Source: Owenweeksia hongkongensis DSM 17368
Lineage (GTDB): Bacteria > Bacteroidota > Bacteroidia > Flavobacteriales > Schleiferiaceae
Length of the DNA: 64,000 nucleotides
NCBI RefSeq assembly: GCF_000236705.1
Contig: NC_016599.1
Span: 3,286,001 to 3,350,000 of the forward strand
Direction: 5' to 3'
Below are positions 1 to 9,434 of the stretch, in pieces; the first letter of the stretch is position 1; each line of letters starts with the position of its first letter. The notes under the pieces were generated by a model. The model was not told the origin of the DNA. It saw only the letters and a list, made by a program, of their open reading frames with translations, and searched no databases. Made by a program: the position numbers and the translations under genes.

Positions 1-760
1 CGTTTCCGGATTTGTCCCTTAGCAAGGCCATATTGGCTTCAGGAAAATTTATCAGCTGGTGCTCCAGGAAAAAATCTATACCGTCTTTTTCAAGCCGCTC
101 TTGCACTATAGTAGAAACTTCGGGAAGCTCCTTGCTCATTATGCGGTTATGCTTTTCCAGCACACGAACTTTAGAACCAAGTCTGGCAAAAGATTGTCCC
201 ATTTCCATACCTATGGGGCCACCACCAATTATCAGCATGTTTTCGGGTAGCTCTTTCATGTGAAAGAGATTCTCATTGGTGTAAATGTTCACCTTTTCCA
301 TCCCGTCCACATTTATCATCCTTGGGCGCGAACCAGTGGCTACCAAAATCTTTTTGGCGCTAAACTTTTTACCGTTTACTTCAATTTCTTTTCGTCCGGA
401 AAATTTGGCGTAACCAATCTCTATATCCAGGCCCTCCTTTTCTCGGAGATATTCTAACGACTCGTGGTCACGAATCATATCCTGACGGCCGTGAACATAC
501 TCCCAAACTTTTTGAAGGTCAGCTTTACCAGAAGCATCTCCCAAACCATAACTGGCAGCTTCGCGGCCTTTGGCAAAAAGTTCAGCAACGTGAATCAGTG
601 CTTTGCTGGGAACACATCCGCTGTTTAAGCATTCGCCACCAATGTTGTTTCCATCCTTTTCTACCATTAGTACATCAAAGCCAAAAGTTTTCATCCCCAA
701 GGCTACGCCTAGGCCACCACTTCCGCTTCCGATTACAATAATGTCATATTTGCTTTTCAT
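1..760 (-). CDS. Pyridine nucleotide-disulfide oxidoreductase (mercuric reductase/dihydrolipoyl dehydrogenase-like), 3'-truncated by window edge
   Basis: The reading frame opens at an ATG at 760 and stays open to base 1, so about 253 N-terminal residues are visible and the C-terminal dimerisation domain lies outside. Seen: an N-terminal FAD-binding GSGSGG at residues 11-16, the redox-active disulfide in GGECLNSGCVPSK (C44 and C49), and a second dinucleotide-binding IIGGGPIG near residue 180. This is the class I flavin disulfide reductase pattern. The substrate cannot be assigned without the C-terminus. The gene starts 13 bp after the LEA-type gene on the same strand, so the two are probably cotranscribed, and the glycosyltransferase is further upstream. 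Confidence 0.85.
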   Translation of the reverse strand, partial: MKSKYDIIVIGSGSGGLGVALGMKTFGFDVLMVEKDGNNIGGECLNSGCVPSKALIHVAELFAKGREAASYGLGDASGKADLQKVWEYVHGRQDMIRDHESLEYLREKEGLDIEIGYAKFSGRKEIEVNGKKFSAKKILVATGSRPRMINVDGMEKVNIYTNENLFHMKELPENMLIIGGGPIGMEMGQSFARLGSKVRVLEKHNRIMSKELPEVSTIVQERLEKDGIDFFLEHQLINFPEANMALLRDKSGN

Positions 761-773
761 GTGGTTGGTTGAT

Positions 774-1676
774 TTATTCTTTTGTTAGGTCTATTATGGT
801 TCCAAGGGTACCTTTCGAATAAAGTTCCATGGGGCTATCGCTTATCGTATTGCTCTCATTAGTAATGGTGAGCTTTGAGTAAAACTCATACTCTAGGTCT
901 CTACCTTTAAAAATGAAATTCAAGGCGGCACCTCCTAATTCGCTCAGGTCAATATTTACAGGTAGTACCAAATCCACACTGTCTTCTTTTGGGATATTTA
1001 CGTCTCCCATTATAGCACCATCAAAAACCATCTTATCGTTCCCAAGGTTGATTTCATATGATAGGTCTTTAAAATCGTATGGGAATACATTAAAGTTTAC
1101 AATAGTCAGGATGAAGTCGAGGGTGACGTCTCCATTTTCAAGTTTTCGGTATTCCCAGTCTTTGAGTTTTGTTGCGGGTACCTTGTAAAGTGGGGCCTCA
1201 AAACTTTGATTATAATTGAATTTGCGCTCTTTCAGTAAGGGAACATCGGCATAAAAGTCTCCTTTCACGGAGTAGGTGGTGTTTTCAATACCAGCATTTT
1301 TTAGGCTGTCAAGCACCCAGGTGAGTGAATCATTGTACATGGTGATAGGAACCATTATAAAACTACTATCACCACCTTTGAGTTCGATTTTTTCGGGATA
1401 AGTGCTGCTAAACACCATTTGGTCAGCTATGTAAAAATCATAGGTAAAACTATCTACGGTGAATCCAAAAAGGGTAGGGTTATCAATGAGCATTTTCATG
1501 TCCATGGTTATCACTTCCGGTTCAATTCTCTTAAACACGAAGGCGCTGTATTCCAGTCGAGGTATTAAAAAAGTGCCGTACTCTTCGTTTTGTGATTTTT
1601 GGTAGCGGTTCCAGCCATAAAAACCGAGGGCCAGTATGAGTAGAATGATGACAATCCAGATCGTTTTCTTTTTCAT
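774..1676 (-). CDS. LEA type 2 (WHy-like) domain protein, membrane anchored
   Basis: 300 residues. A single N-terminal hydrophobic segment (about residues 5-22) is followed by a hydrophilic all-beta part. Two similar stretches, around residues 45-150 and 165-290, have the Asn-rich hydrophobic alternation (IDNPTLFGFTVDSFTYDFYI; LTIVNFNVFPYDFKDLSYEI) of LEA_2/WHy domains, which are linked to desiccation or stress protection. I assign the family from this pattern, not from a motif. The protein is probably anchored in the inner membrane with the beta domains in the periplasm. It lies between the glycosyltransferase and the oxidoreductase on the same strand. Function unknown. Confidence 0.6.
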   Translation of the reverse strand: MKKKTIWIVIILLILALGFYGWNRYQKSQNEEYGTFLIPRLEYSAFVFKRIEPEVITMDMKMLIDNPTLFGFTVDSFTYDFYIADQMVFSSTYPEKIELKGGDSSFIMVPITMYNDSLTWVLDSLKNAGIENTTYSVKGDFYADVPLLKERKFNYNQSFEAPLYKVPATKLKDWEYRKLENGDVTLDFILTIVNFNVFPYDFKDLSYEINLGNDKMVFDGAIMGDVNIPKEDSVDLVLPVNIDLSELGGAALNFIFKGRDLEYEFYSKLTITNESNTISDSPMELYSKGTLGTIIDLTKE

Positions 1677-1761
1677 TGTAATTTGTTTGATGTACCGGTT
1701 GATAACTGATAATACGTACGAGAGCAGTTATAAAAAGGATTGTCAGTACATGCTTGAGTTT

Positions 1762-2511
1762 TTAAGGTTTGGCAAGCGCTTCTTTGGGTGTGGCATCTTC
1801 TTCTTGAATCTTTGTGTCCAAAATTCTCTTTTTATAGATTTTCACCAGTTCTGCTTGAGACTTCCCTAGATAGTAATTCCACCAAATGATGAAAAAATTT
1901 AGTTGGAGAGAAATGACTCCGTTTTCCAGGTATTTCCTGGCTGAGGTAGTCATGGATTTCTTCAAAACTTTGAATCGGGCGCCAAATTTTTTTAACCGGA
2001 TTACCATTTCCTGGTCTTCCAGCAAAATATAGTCATTACGGTAGCCGCCCGTTTGGTCAAATAGTTCTCGGGTTACAAATAATCCTTGGTCACCAAAACG
2101 AACAGCATTTACATTAAAACGGGTAAACCAAGCATTCACCTTCAGAAACCAATGATTGCTATCAAACTTTAATCTGAAGCATCCCGCATTGTGTCCGGAT
2201 TTCACTGCTTCTAAAACATCATAAAGAAATCTTTCTGGAGGCTGACTATCGGCATGCAAAAAAAAGAGAATGTTGCCAGTTGCCTTTTCTGCACCAGCAT
2301 TGAGTTGAGCTCCTCTTCCTTTTTGGGAGCTTCTTACCAAAGTAGCAGTGGTAGTTAAAACGGATTCAGCAGTTTCGTCAATGCTTCCTCCATCGGCTAC
2401 TATGATCTCACAGTCCAAGCCTACGGAATGTCGCTTTATCTCTGAAATGAGATTTGCAATGTGATCTCCTTCGTTGTAGGTCGGTATGATTACCGAAATC
2501 TTATTGTCCAT
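1762..2511 (-). CDS. Family 2 glycosyltransferase, TIGR04283-like
   Basis: 249 residues with the GT-A nucleotide-sugar fold. N-terminal ISVIIPTYNEGDHI, ADGGSIDETAE, then the metal-binding region FFLHADSQPP (DxD equivalent, HAD) and a distal LLEDQEMVIRLKKFGA (ED acidic pair). The short length, the GRGAQLNAGAEKATG stretch and the absence of membrane segments fit the TIGR04283 group, often annotated as arsenosugar-biosynthesis-associated. That assignment is family knowledge; nothing here shows an arsenic substrate. It is followed on the same strand by the LEA-type and oxidoreductase genes. The ATG at 2511 gives the expected GT2 N-terminus. Confidence 0.8.
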   Translation of the reverse strand: MDNKISVIIPTYNEGDHIANLISEIKRHSVGLDCEIIVADGGSIDETAESVLTTTATLVRSSQKGRGAQLNAGAEKATGNILFFLHADSQPPERFLYDVLEAVKSGHNAGCFRLKFDSNHWFLKVNAWFTRFNVNAVRFGDQGLFVTRELFDQTGGYRNDYILLEDQEMVIRLKKFGARFKVLKKSMTTSARKYLENGVISLQLNFFIIWWNYYLGKSQAELVKIYKKRILDTKIQEEDATPKEALAKP

Positions 2512-2786
2512 GTTTTATTGAAGTCATTGCGGAGTAGATAGTTGTTGTAAATTGGTTGTAAATATACATTCTATGATGTTGCTTAGTTGTCGCTGTAATG
2601 ACAAGGGCGTGCAATAATTTCAATGACTTTTAGTAAACAGCCCATGGTGATACAAGCTTTATAACTGAACTAATCGCTGGAGTGTAAGTAGGTATCTTGA
2701 GTTGACTAGGGGTATTAACGCCATTTCAGTATAAGAAGATTGAAAAGAGTGTTTAGGAAAAGGGGGTATAAAACACTGGTGTTATT

Positions 2787-3596
2787 TCAAAACATTTTGC
2801 TGAAACCTACCGATGGAATGAAAATATTCAACCTATCCACTACTACATCATTCACATTGATTTTGGTATTCATGTATGTGGTCTTGAGTAGAAAATCCAT
2901 TCCATTAGAAAACCTGAAGCCCGCACCAGCTGTCAAATAAACCCCGGTGCCTATGGTGGTGGTGGGTGAAGCTTGTTGGTTTAAAACATTGGTGTAAAGC
3001 GGGAGTGAATAGGTCCGCCCTGCGATTTGCATTTTATTTTCCTTCACCTTCACAAAGTTTAGGTCAAAGCCTGCTTCGGTTAGAATGAAGAGATTATTTT
3101 CAAATACAAACTCTTTTCCCAGACCCAGGTCGATGTGAGAACGAGATTCCTTGCCACTGATTTTAGCTTCCTCTAAATAAGGATCAAGCGTGTTTGGGTT
3201 TCCCTGATTAGTGCGATCTACGCGCAGGGTGAAAATGCCAGCTGCTTCCAAATTTGCTGAATGAAATCGTAGCGAAATATTCCAATTATTTCCGAAAAGA
3301 TAGCTGGCCTGTAATTCAAAGGATACAGCATTGTTGTAGCGCATGTCTTGCGCATATTCAGCTAGTTCAAAATTGTATCCATCTAGCGATTCCTTGATTA
3401 GATTTTCAACTTCAGGAAGGTTTATAAAATTCAGCAGGCGATTATTGTCACGCCCATTGTAATATTTTGCAGTAGCATCCCCCGAGATATAATAGCCAGC
3501 AAAAATTCCCAATTTAAAATTGGAAGAGTCACTCACCTCCTGAGCAATAAGTAGAACGGGTGAAAAAATCAAAAAAAGATAAATGAACTGTTTCAT
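2787..3596 (-). CDS. Outer membrane beta-barrel protein (PorT/OmpW-like size), function unknown
   Basis: 269 residues from the ATG at 3596. A longer frame starting at 3662 exists, but 3596 puts a clean signal peptide (MKQFIYLFLIFSPVLLIAQ) at the N-terminus and clears the terminator hairpin at 3636-3672. The mature part alternates polar and hydrophobic residues, with many aromatic strand ends (NIFIPSVGFSKMF at the C-terminus, ending in Phe), typical of an 8- to 12-stranded outer membrane barrel. No enzymatic motif is visible. It lies downstream of the large T9SS protein gene but is separated from it by a terminator. Confidence 0.65.
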   Translation of the reverse strand: MKQFIYLFLIFSPVLLIAQEVSDSSNFKLGIFAGYYISGDATAKYYNGRDNNRLLNFINLPEVENLIKESLDGYNFELAEYAQDMRYNNAVSFELQASYLFGNNWNISLRFHSANLEAAGIFTLRVDRTNQGNPNTLDPYLEEAKISGKESRSHIDLGLGKEFVFENNLFILTEAGFDLNFVKVKENKMQIAGRTYSLPLYTNVLNQQASPTTTIGTGVYLTAGAGFRFSNGMDFLLKTTYMNTKINVNDVVVDRLNIFIPSVGFSKMF

Positions 3597-3635
3597 AATG
3601 TGGTTTATGTGAAAGCCCTCGAAACTACGAAACAA

Positions 3636-3672
3636 TAAAAAAGGGCCTGTGAAAAAAATCACAAGCCCTCAT
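3636..3672 (-). terminator. Rho-independent terminator of the 1546-residue T9SS protein gene
   Basis: On the minus strand AGGGCTTGTGA (3669-3659), a T-rich loop and TCACAGGCCCT (3652-3642) form an 11-bp stem followed directly by TTTTTTAT. It begins about 30 bp after the stop codon of the gene ending at 3700. Confidence 0.8.
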
Positions 3673-3699
3673 TGTTGATAATAAACTAGTTAAAATTTA

Positions 3700-6600
3700 T
3701 CAGTTCTGAAGAATAACCTTAACTGAATAAGTTCCCTCATTTGTAGAAATCATTACATGGTATACTCCATTACTTAAGTGTTCCAAGTCAAGGTTAACAT
3801 TGGTTTGCCCTGCATATACCGCTGGAGTAAGCACAACTTGACCAAGTGTGTTTACCACGTTAATGCTTAGGTTGCTGAAGTTTGGGTTTAAACCATCTAC
3901 TGTTAATTGCCCTGAGGACGGATTAGGGAAAACATTAAGGTTTCCAAAAGCAAGTTCATCCATGCCTATACCTTGTACCGTTACCACTGTTGTTGCTGAA
4001 TCTACCCCGCAAGCATTTGCGGCAACGCATACTACGGTATAAGTTCCATTAGCAGTATAGTCATGATTTGCGTTTGCACCGGTACCTGTATTTCCATCTC
4101 CAAAGTCCCAGTCAATTGAAGTTGTTCCGGCCGCGCCAGAAGTCACATCAAAATCATAATTAACAAGTGACCCAGAGCTTACCATAGTTGCGCTAATTGC
4201 AATTTTTGGCAGACTGTCTGTGGTAAATGTAATCGGTCCCACCCAAGCAGAAGCTAGGCCATTTGTACAGGTATCCAATACATAGAAGTCATAGCTTACG
4301 CCTTCAGTTAATCCCGTAAGGTTATAAGGTGAAACAGCATTCAAAATGTTGGTTCCTGCAGAAGGTGTAAAACCTGAAACTCCCCACTGAATGGTGCTTG
4401 TTGCGCCCGCCTCAGAAACCCAACTTAAAGTTGCATCTGTACAAGTAACTGCGGCAGACAAAGCTGTTGGATCAGCACATGGAGTAAGTGTAGTAAATGT
4501 AAATGGTCCAACCCACGCACTTGAGTGCCCTGTTAAACAGCTGTCTCTCACATAGAAATCATAAGTTGTTCCGGCAGTTAGGCTAGAAAGAGCAAGAGTA
4601 TCATTCAAAACACTCATTGGGGTTCCTGCTCCCATGGTAAACCCGGTAACACCGTACTCAATATCCCAGTTAGATGCGCCACCAGTTGTCCAGTAAATAT
4701 CAGCATCGGTAGTGGTAATGTTTGTTGCACCCAAAGCTGTAGGAGTTACACAAGGAGCTAAAGTGCTAAAAGTAAATGGTCCAACCCATGCGCTTGAATG
4801 ACCTACTAAACAGCTGTCTCTTACATAGAAATCATAGGTTGTTCCGGCAGTTAAGCTAGAAAGAGCTACGGTATCATTCAAAACACTCATTGCTGTTCCT
4901 GCTCCCATTGTAAACCCTGTAACACCGTACTCAATATCCCAGTTAGATGAACCACCCGTTGTCCAGTAAATATCAGCATCGGTGGTGGTGATGTTTGTTG
5001 CACCCAAAGCTGTAGGAGCTACACACGGAGCTAAAGTGCTAAAAGTAAATGGTCCAACCCATGCGCTTGAGTGACCTACTAAGCAGCTGTCTCTTACATA
5101 GAAATCATAAGTTGTTCCGGCAGTTAGGTTAGAAAGAGCAACGGTATCATTCAAAACATTCATTGCTGTTCCTGCTCCCATTGTAAACCCTGTAACACCG
5201 TACTCAATATCCCAGTTAGATGAACCACCCGTTGTCCAGTAAATATCAGCATCGGTGGTGGTGATGTTTGTTGCACCCAAAGCTGTAGGAGCTACACACG
5301 GAGCTAAAGTGCTAAAAGTAAATGGTCCAACCCATGCGCTTGAGTGACCTACTAAGCAGCTATCTCTTACATAGAAATCATAAGTTGTTCCAGCAGTCAG
5401 GCTAGAAAGTGCCACGGTATCATTCAAAACACTCATTGGAGTTCCCGCTCCCATTGTAAACCCTGTAACACCGTACTCTATATCCCAGTTAGATGCGCCA
5501 CCGGTTGTCCAGTAAATATCAGCAGCGGTTGTGGTAATGTTTGTGGCACCCAAAGCTGTAGGAGTTACACAAGGAGCTAAGGTGCTAAATGTAAATGGCC
5601 CAACCCATGCGCTTGAATTACCAACTAAACAGCTGTCTCTTACATAGAAATCATAAGTGGTTCCAGCAGTTAAGCTTGAAAGTGCTACGGTATCATTCAA
5701 AACACTCATTGGTGTTCCTGCTCCCATGGTAAATCCGGTAACACCGTACTCTATATCCCAGTTAGATGCGCCACCGGTTGTCCAATACACATCAGCAGAA
5801 ACAGCTGAGATATTATAAGCTCCTAAGGCTGTTGGTACTACACATGGGGGAGCTAAGGTGGTAAACGAAAATGCGGTAGCTCCAGCGCTTGGTGTGGCTG
5901 GGGTACAATTTGTTTTCACATAGTAATCATAGGTGGTGTGAGGCTGTAGGTTTGTCAAAACAATAAATGTGTCCGGAGCGGCTACATTTATAGTAGTTCC
6001 TGTGCCTGGTGTAAATCCACTAACGCCATACTCTATAGTAGTACTAAGTGATACAGAGCTTGCAACTGACCACCTGATTTCGGCAGAAGTGATTTGAATA
6101 TTTAGTGCAATCTGATTGATTGGATCCAAACATATAGCGGCAACACTTTCATCAGCGCCAATATCCGGTGTGGTTGAGCTTCTTAATTCGCCATCAATAT
6201 CAGTGATAATACCCACGGTAGGATCACCGGCTCCTTGAGCCAAAGTTCCTGTAATGTGCAAATCATCACTAGCTGCAAACACAGGGTCTCCGTAAAGTGA
6301 GTTTACGTTACGTGTCGGCTCGGCAGTTTGCCAGGTTGATAAAGTTGAATAGGTACTCGATCCAATGTCAAAAACGTCTGTGCCTGTGCTATAGTAAACA
6401 TTGTAATCAACTACATCTGTAGCATCAAACCCGCTTTGGGCATACACAGCAGAGTTGCCATAAGAAACAAAAATGTTGTTTCGTAAATCAAGATTTATTT
6501 GATCTCTAATACGGGTCGCAGGTTTACCCTCAACAGTGTTGTGGAAAACATCGGTATTTTCAAAATCGTTCATGTAAAGACCATCATCAGCGGTACTTAA

Positions 6601-8340
6601 AATCATGTTGTTTACAATACGCGAATTTGAAGTAGTGCTCACTCCGTCATTTCCATCATTTAAGTAAAGACCGTAGTCTGAAACTTTGATGATGTTATCC
6701 TCTATTACATAATCGTTGATATCTTGTAGGTACAGTCCATCTGAGCCACTGCTTACATATGTTGTAATTGTGTTGCCGGTAAAAACAAAATCTTCCAATT
6801 CATCCACACGTACGGATGAATTAGAGGCTTTTCTGATGTTATTATTTGTGATAAAGTAATGGCGAGAAGGATTTCCTGTAGATCTTCCTTCAAAGTTCAT
6901 GGTATAGTAACCACCGATAATAGTGTTGTTGTCTATAGTAACGTAGTCAATATCTGCACCTTCGCTTTGGTCATTGTCATAGCTGCTAGAAACAAGAATT
7001 GCGGAAATATCAGATACACCAGATGTAGAATCCATGACAACGATACAATTGGTAATGGTAACATGATCAGACTTATCCATCAGCAAAATACCCCAAGCTT
7101 CAGAACTTGCCTGGTTGGCGATATACATATTGTTTAAAGTAACATAAGGCGTGTTTTCTAAAATTATAGTGCCTTGCTCTCCGGTGCCATCCCAAATTAA
7201 AGAATCGCTACCCGAGCCATTAAACGTAATGGTATTAGTGCTTGAAATGCCCACTATATCTTTCAGGTGAAGTTGATCTGTATAGGTGCCTGAAGCAATA
7301 TTTATAGTAACCGGACCGGTAATTCCACAATTATGGATATGGCTTTCAAAGTCAGAGAATGACTGGAAATTGGTTCCCGCTGTAGGCATACTTCCATCAA
7401 TGGTAAAGACCCCATTTAGCTGAAGCGCGCAAGGCGTAGAAAATGATACTGGCCCTATAAAAAAGCTACTGTTTGTAGCACAACTATCTTTTACATACAC
7501 ATCATAATCTGTACTTGCCAGCAAATTGGTAAGAGCTGCAGAAGTTGAAGAAACGTACATTGTGGTTCCGCTGCCAAGGGTAAAACCAGCAGGGCCATAC
7601 TCTACAAACGAATTAGCTGCTCCTCCAGAAGTCCAGGAAACATCGGCACTCGTAGCGGTAATGTTAGAAACATTCAAGCCAGTAGGGTTGAAACAAGTTC
7701 CAGCCGGATAGGAAACGTCAAATCTTGTAGAAGGTCTGTTGTCGTCATATGAGGAAGAAGTAATAGCAATATTAGTTGGAGCTGCAGGAGCGGCCATACC
7801 CACTCCTTTGCCTACAGCACTTTCATAATACCACTCAATTCTACCATCGCTGGGGGCGCCATTTCTGGCAAAGTCAACAGAAAGCTCTAAACTACCTCCT
7901 GTATAAACAAAAGGTGACGATAGAGTCCACTCGTGCCAGGTATCAGCACCACTTGTAAAACTGTCCGTAACACTTGCGTACACCGTGGTATAAGTGCTGG
8001 AAGTTAAAGTGGCATAGGTCTGCTGTCCGCCAAAAGTGGTGGCGCTTGAGTTTTTCATTCGTATAGTTACAGCACATACGCCACCAGTAAGGGTGTTGGC
8101 CGTAGCCTTTTTGAAGGCTATTTTGTTGATTGCCGTACCTGATGGCAAAAGCAAATCGCTGGCTTCATAAATGTATCCATACATACTGTAGTTGTAGGAT
8201 GAAGTGCTTGACGATCTGTAGATTGGTCCGTATTGGTGAAGAGAAGAACCTGCGGTATCTCCCACAAATACTTTGGATTGTGACCATGCCACCGAAGTGA
8301 GCATTGCCATGAAAATAAATAAGAGCGTAAGTTTTTTCAT
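3700..8340 (-). CDS. Large T9SS-secreted adhesin-like protein: FN3, right-handed beta-helix, five near-identical FN3 repeats, PKD, sorting domain
   Basis: 1546 residues. Signal peptide at 1-20 (ends AWSQ). An adhesin-like beta domain at about 25-190, an FN3 domain near 210-300, then a parallel beta-helix at about 335-730 rich in VTITN and VTIDNN turns. Another FN3 follows, then five FN3 copies of 91 residues each (833-1287), a diverged FN3, and a PKD domain at about 1378-1453 (DWDFGDGNTGTGANANHDY). A type A T9SS C-terminal sorting domain (NVFPNPSSGQLTVDG ... GVYHVMIST) ends the protein. It should cross the outer membrane through the type IX system and be displayed or released. Cell adhesion or matrix function is inferred from architecture. 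A paralogue lies at 15201-21287. Confidence 0.9.
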   Translation of the reverse strand: MKKLTLLFIFMAMLTSVAWSQSKVFVGDTAGSSLHQYGPIYRSSSTSSYNYSMYGYIYEASDLLLPSGTAINKIAFKKATANTLTGGVCAVTIRMKNSSATTFGGQQTYATLTSSTYTTVYASVTDSFTSGADTWHEWTLSSPFVYTGGSLELSVDFARNGAPSDGRIEWYYESAVGKGVGMAAPAAPTNIAITSSSYDDNRPSTRFDVSYPAGTCFNPTGLNVSNITATSADVSWTSGGAANSFVEYGPAGFTLGSGTTMYVSSTSAALTNLLASTDYDVYVKDSCATNSSFFIGPVSFSTPCALQLNGVFTIDGSMPTAGTNFQSFSDFESHIHNCGITGPVTINIASGTYTDQLHLKDIVGISSTNTITFNGSGSDSLIWDGTGEQGTIILENTPYVTLNNMYIANQASSEAWGILLMDKSDHVTITNCIVVMDSTSGVSDISAILVSSSYDNDQSEGADIDYVTIDNNTIIGGYYTMNFEGRSTGNPSRHYFITNNNIRKASNSSVRVDELEDFVFTGNTITTYVSSGSDGLYLQDINDYVIEDNIIKVSDYGLYLNDGNDGVSTTSNSRIVNNMILSTADDGLYMNDFENTDVFHNTVEGKPATRIRDQINLDLRNNIFVSYGNSAVYAQSGFDATDVVDYNVYYSTGTDVFDIGSSTYSTLSTWQTAEPTRNVNSLYGDPVFAASDDLHITGTLAQGAGDPTVGIITDIDGELRSSTTPDIGADESVAAICLDPINQIALNIQITSAEIRWSVASSVSLSTTIEYGVSGFTPGTGTTINVAAPDTFIVLTNLQPHTTYDYYVKTNCTPATPSAGATAFSFTTLAPPCVVPTALGAYNISAVSADVYWTTGGASNWDIEYGVTGFTMGAGTPMSVLNDTVALSSLTAGTTYDFYVRDSCLVGNSSAWVGPFTFSTLAPCVTPTALGATNITTTAADIYWTTGGASNWDIEYGVTGFTMGAGTPMSVLNDTVALSSLTAGTTYDFYVRDSCLVGHSSAWVGPFTFSTLAPCVAPTALGATNITTTDADIYWTTGGSSNWDIEYGVTGFTMGAGTAMNVLNDTVALSNLTAGTTYDFYVRDSCLVGHSSAWVGPFTFSTLAPCVAPTALGATNITTTDADIYWTTGGSSNWDIEYGVTGFTMGAGTAMSVLNDTVALSSLTAGTTYDFYVRDSCLVGHSSAWVGPFTFSTLAPCVTPTALGATNITTTDADIYWTTGGASNWDIEYGVTGFTMGAGTPMSVLNDTLALSSLTAGTTYDFYVRDSCLTGHSSAWVGPFTFTTLTPCADPTALSAAVTCTDATLSWVSEAGATSTIQWGVSGFTPSAGTNILNAVSPYNLTGLTEGVSYDFYVLDTCTNGLASAWVGPITFTTDSLPKIAISATMVSSGSLVNYDFDVTSGAAGTTSIDWDFGDGNTGTGANANHDYTANGTYTVVCVAANACGVDSATTVVTVQGIGMDELAFGNLNVFPNPSSGQLTVDGLNPNFSNLSINVVNTLGQVVLTPAVYAGQTNVNLDLEHLSNGVYHVMISTNEGTYSVKVILQN
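4480..5844 (-). repeat. Tandem array of five 273-bp FN3-encoding repeats
   Basis: 1365 bp equals exactly five units of 273 bp (91 codons). Spacing was checked on the shared GGAGCTAAAGTGCTAAA segment at 4754 and 5027 and its later copies. Units differ at only a few positions (for example PCVTPT versus PCVAPT, TTAAD versus TTDAD). The first unit (5844 end) is the most diverged. Such an array should gain or lose whole FN3 domains in frame by recombination. Confidence 0.9.
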
Positions 8341-8369
8341 ACTGTAAACTGGATTTTGTAATTGGTTTG

Positions 8370-8391
8370 CCTTAAGGGATATTCCTTAAGG
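8370..8391. repeat. Paired CCTTAAGG palindromes upstream of the T9SS gene
   Basis: Two copies of the self-complementary octamer CCTTAAGG (8370-8377 and 8384-8391) lie 14 bp apart, 30-51 bp upstream of the start codon at 8340. They form both a direct and an inverted repeat. This could be a regulator site or a leader hairpin; there is no direct evidence. Otherwise I see nothing in 8341-8628. Confidence 0.4.
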
Positions 8392-8628
8392 TTAAAAAAT
8401 GAGCTTACAAATTTTCATTTTACAGATTACAGAGACAATCGTGTATGTGAGGTAAATTTTTAGGGTGATTCCCTTAGTTGCATTTCAGTTTTCGAGTAAA
8501 CACAATAGCTACAGCCGAAATTGAAAGCTTGGAAAAGTAGGGGAACACCCTAAATGACTTGGGGAAATGGGGAAAGCAAGTCTAGTATTTGAATTTCCCT
8601 CAGAGGGGAAGGAAGGAGTACAGATTTG

Positions 8629-9363
8629 TTACCCGTTTATTTCCTTTTGAATTTGATTTCTTACCTCATTTATGCTCTTCTCAATTTGTAAGTAGTATGT
8701 AAGAATGAAATCTCTGTTGTTTTGAATTTTCCAGAGATAAAGCAAAGACTTCTTTTTTTGGATATCATCCATATACAAAGGTAGCTCTATTCCGGAGGCT
8801 GCCCCTGTACTGTCAAAATTGAAATGGGGCGCCAAAATATTATTGAGTTCCTTAAAGTAGTTCTTCTGAAACTGCATTTCATGGTACTCTTCCTCCAGCT
8901 TTCGTAGTATGTTGTAATCGTACTCATAAAGCCCAATTATTTTTAGGCGAAGCGAATCATTTTCAACCAACTCAAGGCCTTTAGATTTTAAAGTTTCGTA
9001 GCCTGCCACATTTTGGATAGAGATAAAATCTCTGGTGAGGTAGTGATAGTGAAACATAACGGAGTCCGTATTTACTTCCTTACCCGTGAATACCTTTTTA
9101 AAATAGTTACACCCTGCAATCCCTAATTTGTGTCCGCCTACATTTAGTTTGATGTCTTCCAGGTCTTTTTCCAAACCATTATAGATTTCCGTAAGAATTT
9201 TGTTTTCTGAGTGAGCATCTCTGCGGTTTTCGTTCCAGTTATTCAGGGCAAAGGCAGAAATCACAGCAATGAAAATGGACAAAAACTCAAATCCATTTTT
9301 TCTCCAATTAAAGCGTAGAGGTTCGTTTTGCGGTTCTTGTGGCTGGGGGGTTGTTGATGTCAT
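8629..9363 (-). CDS. DUF6090-like single-pass membrane protein
   Basis: 244 residues. A proline- and glutamine-rich N-terminus is followed by one transmembrane segment (about residues 25-42, FEFLSIFIAVISAFALNNW) that runs into the conserved NNWNENR stretch. A long helical, charged domain follows. This layout (TM, then NWNE, then a helical soluble part with YETLKSKGLELV) matches the DUF6090 family common in Bacteroidota, which has no known function. Predicted to be anchored in the inner membrane. No partner is evident; the upstream gene on the same strand is the DUF3667-like protein 70 bp away. Confidence 0.65.
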   Translation of the reverse strand: MTSTTPQPQEPQNEPLRFNWRKNGFEFLSIFIAVISAFALNNWNENRRDAHSENKILTEIYNGLEKDLEDIKLNVGGHKLGIAGCNYFKKVFTGKEVNTDSVMFHYHYLTRDFISIQNVAGYETLKSKGLELVENDSLRLKIIGLYEYDYNILRKLEEEYHEMQFQKNYFKELNNILAPHFNFDSTGAASGIELPLYMDDIQKKKSLLYLWKIQNNRDFILTYYLQIEKSINEVRNQIQKEING

Positions 9364-9434
9364 TTTATGAATATGTAAGTTGTAATGGTCTTCATTTTGG
9401 CAGTGGTTGTGCAGCTACCTATGGCTTTTATCAT

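Noticed and set aside
913-1188. Plus-strand ORF 913-1188
   Set aside because: Antisense shadow of the LEA-type gene.
2740-2940. Plus-strand ORF 2740-2940
   Set aside because: It is a shadow of the barrel protein on the minus strand and partly noncoding; no coding signal.
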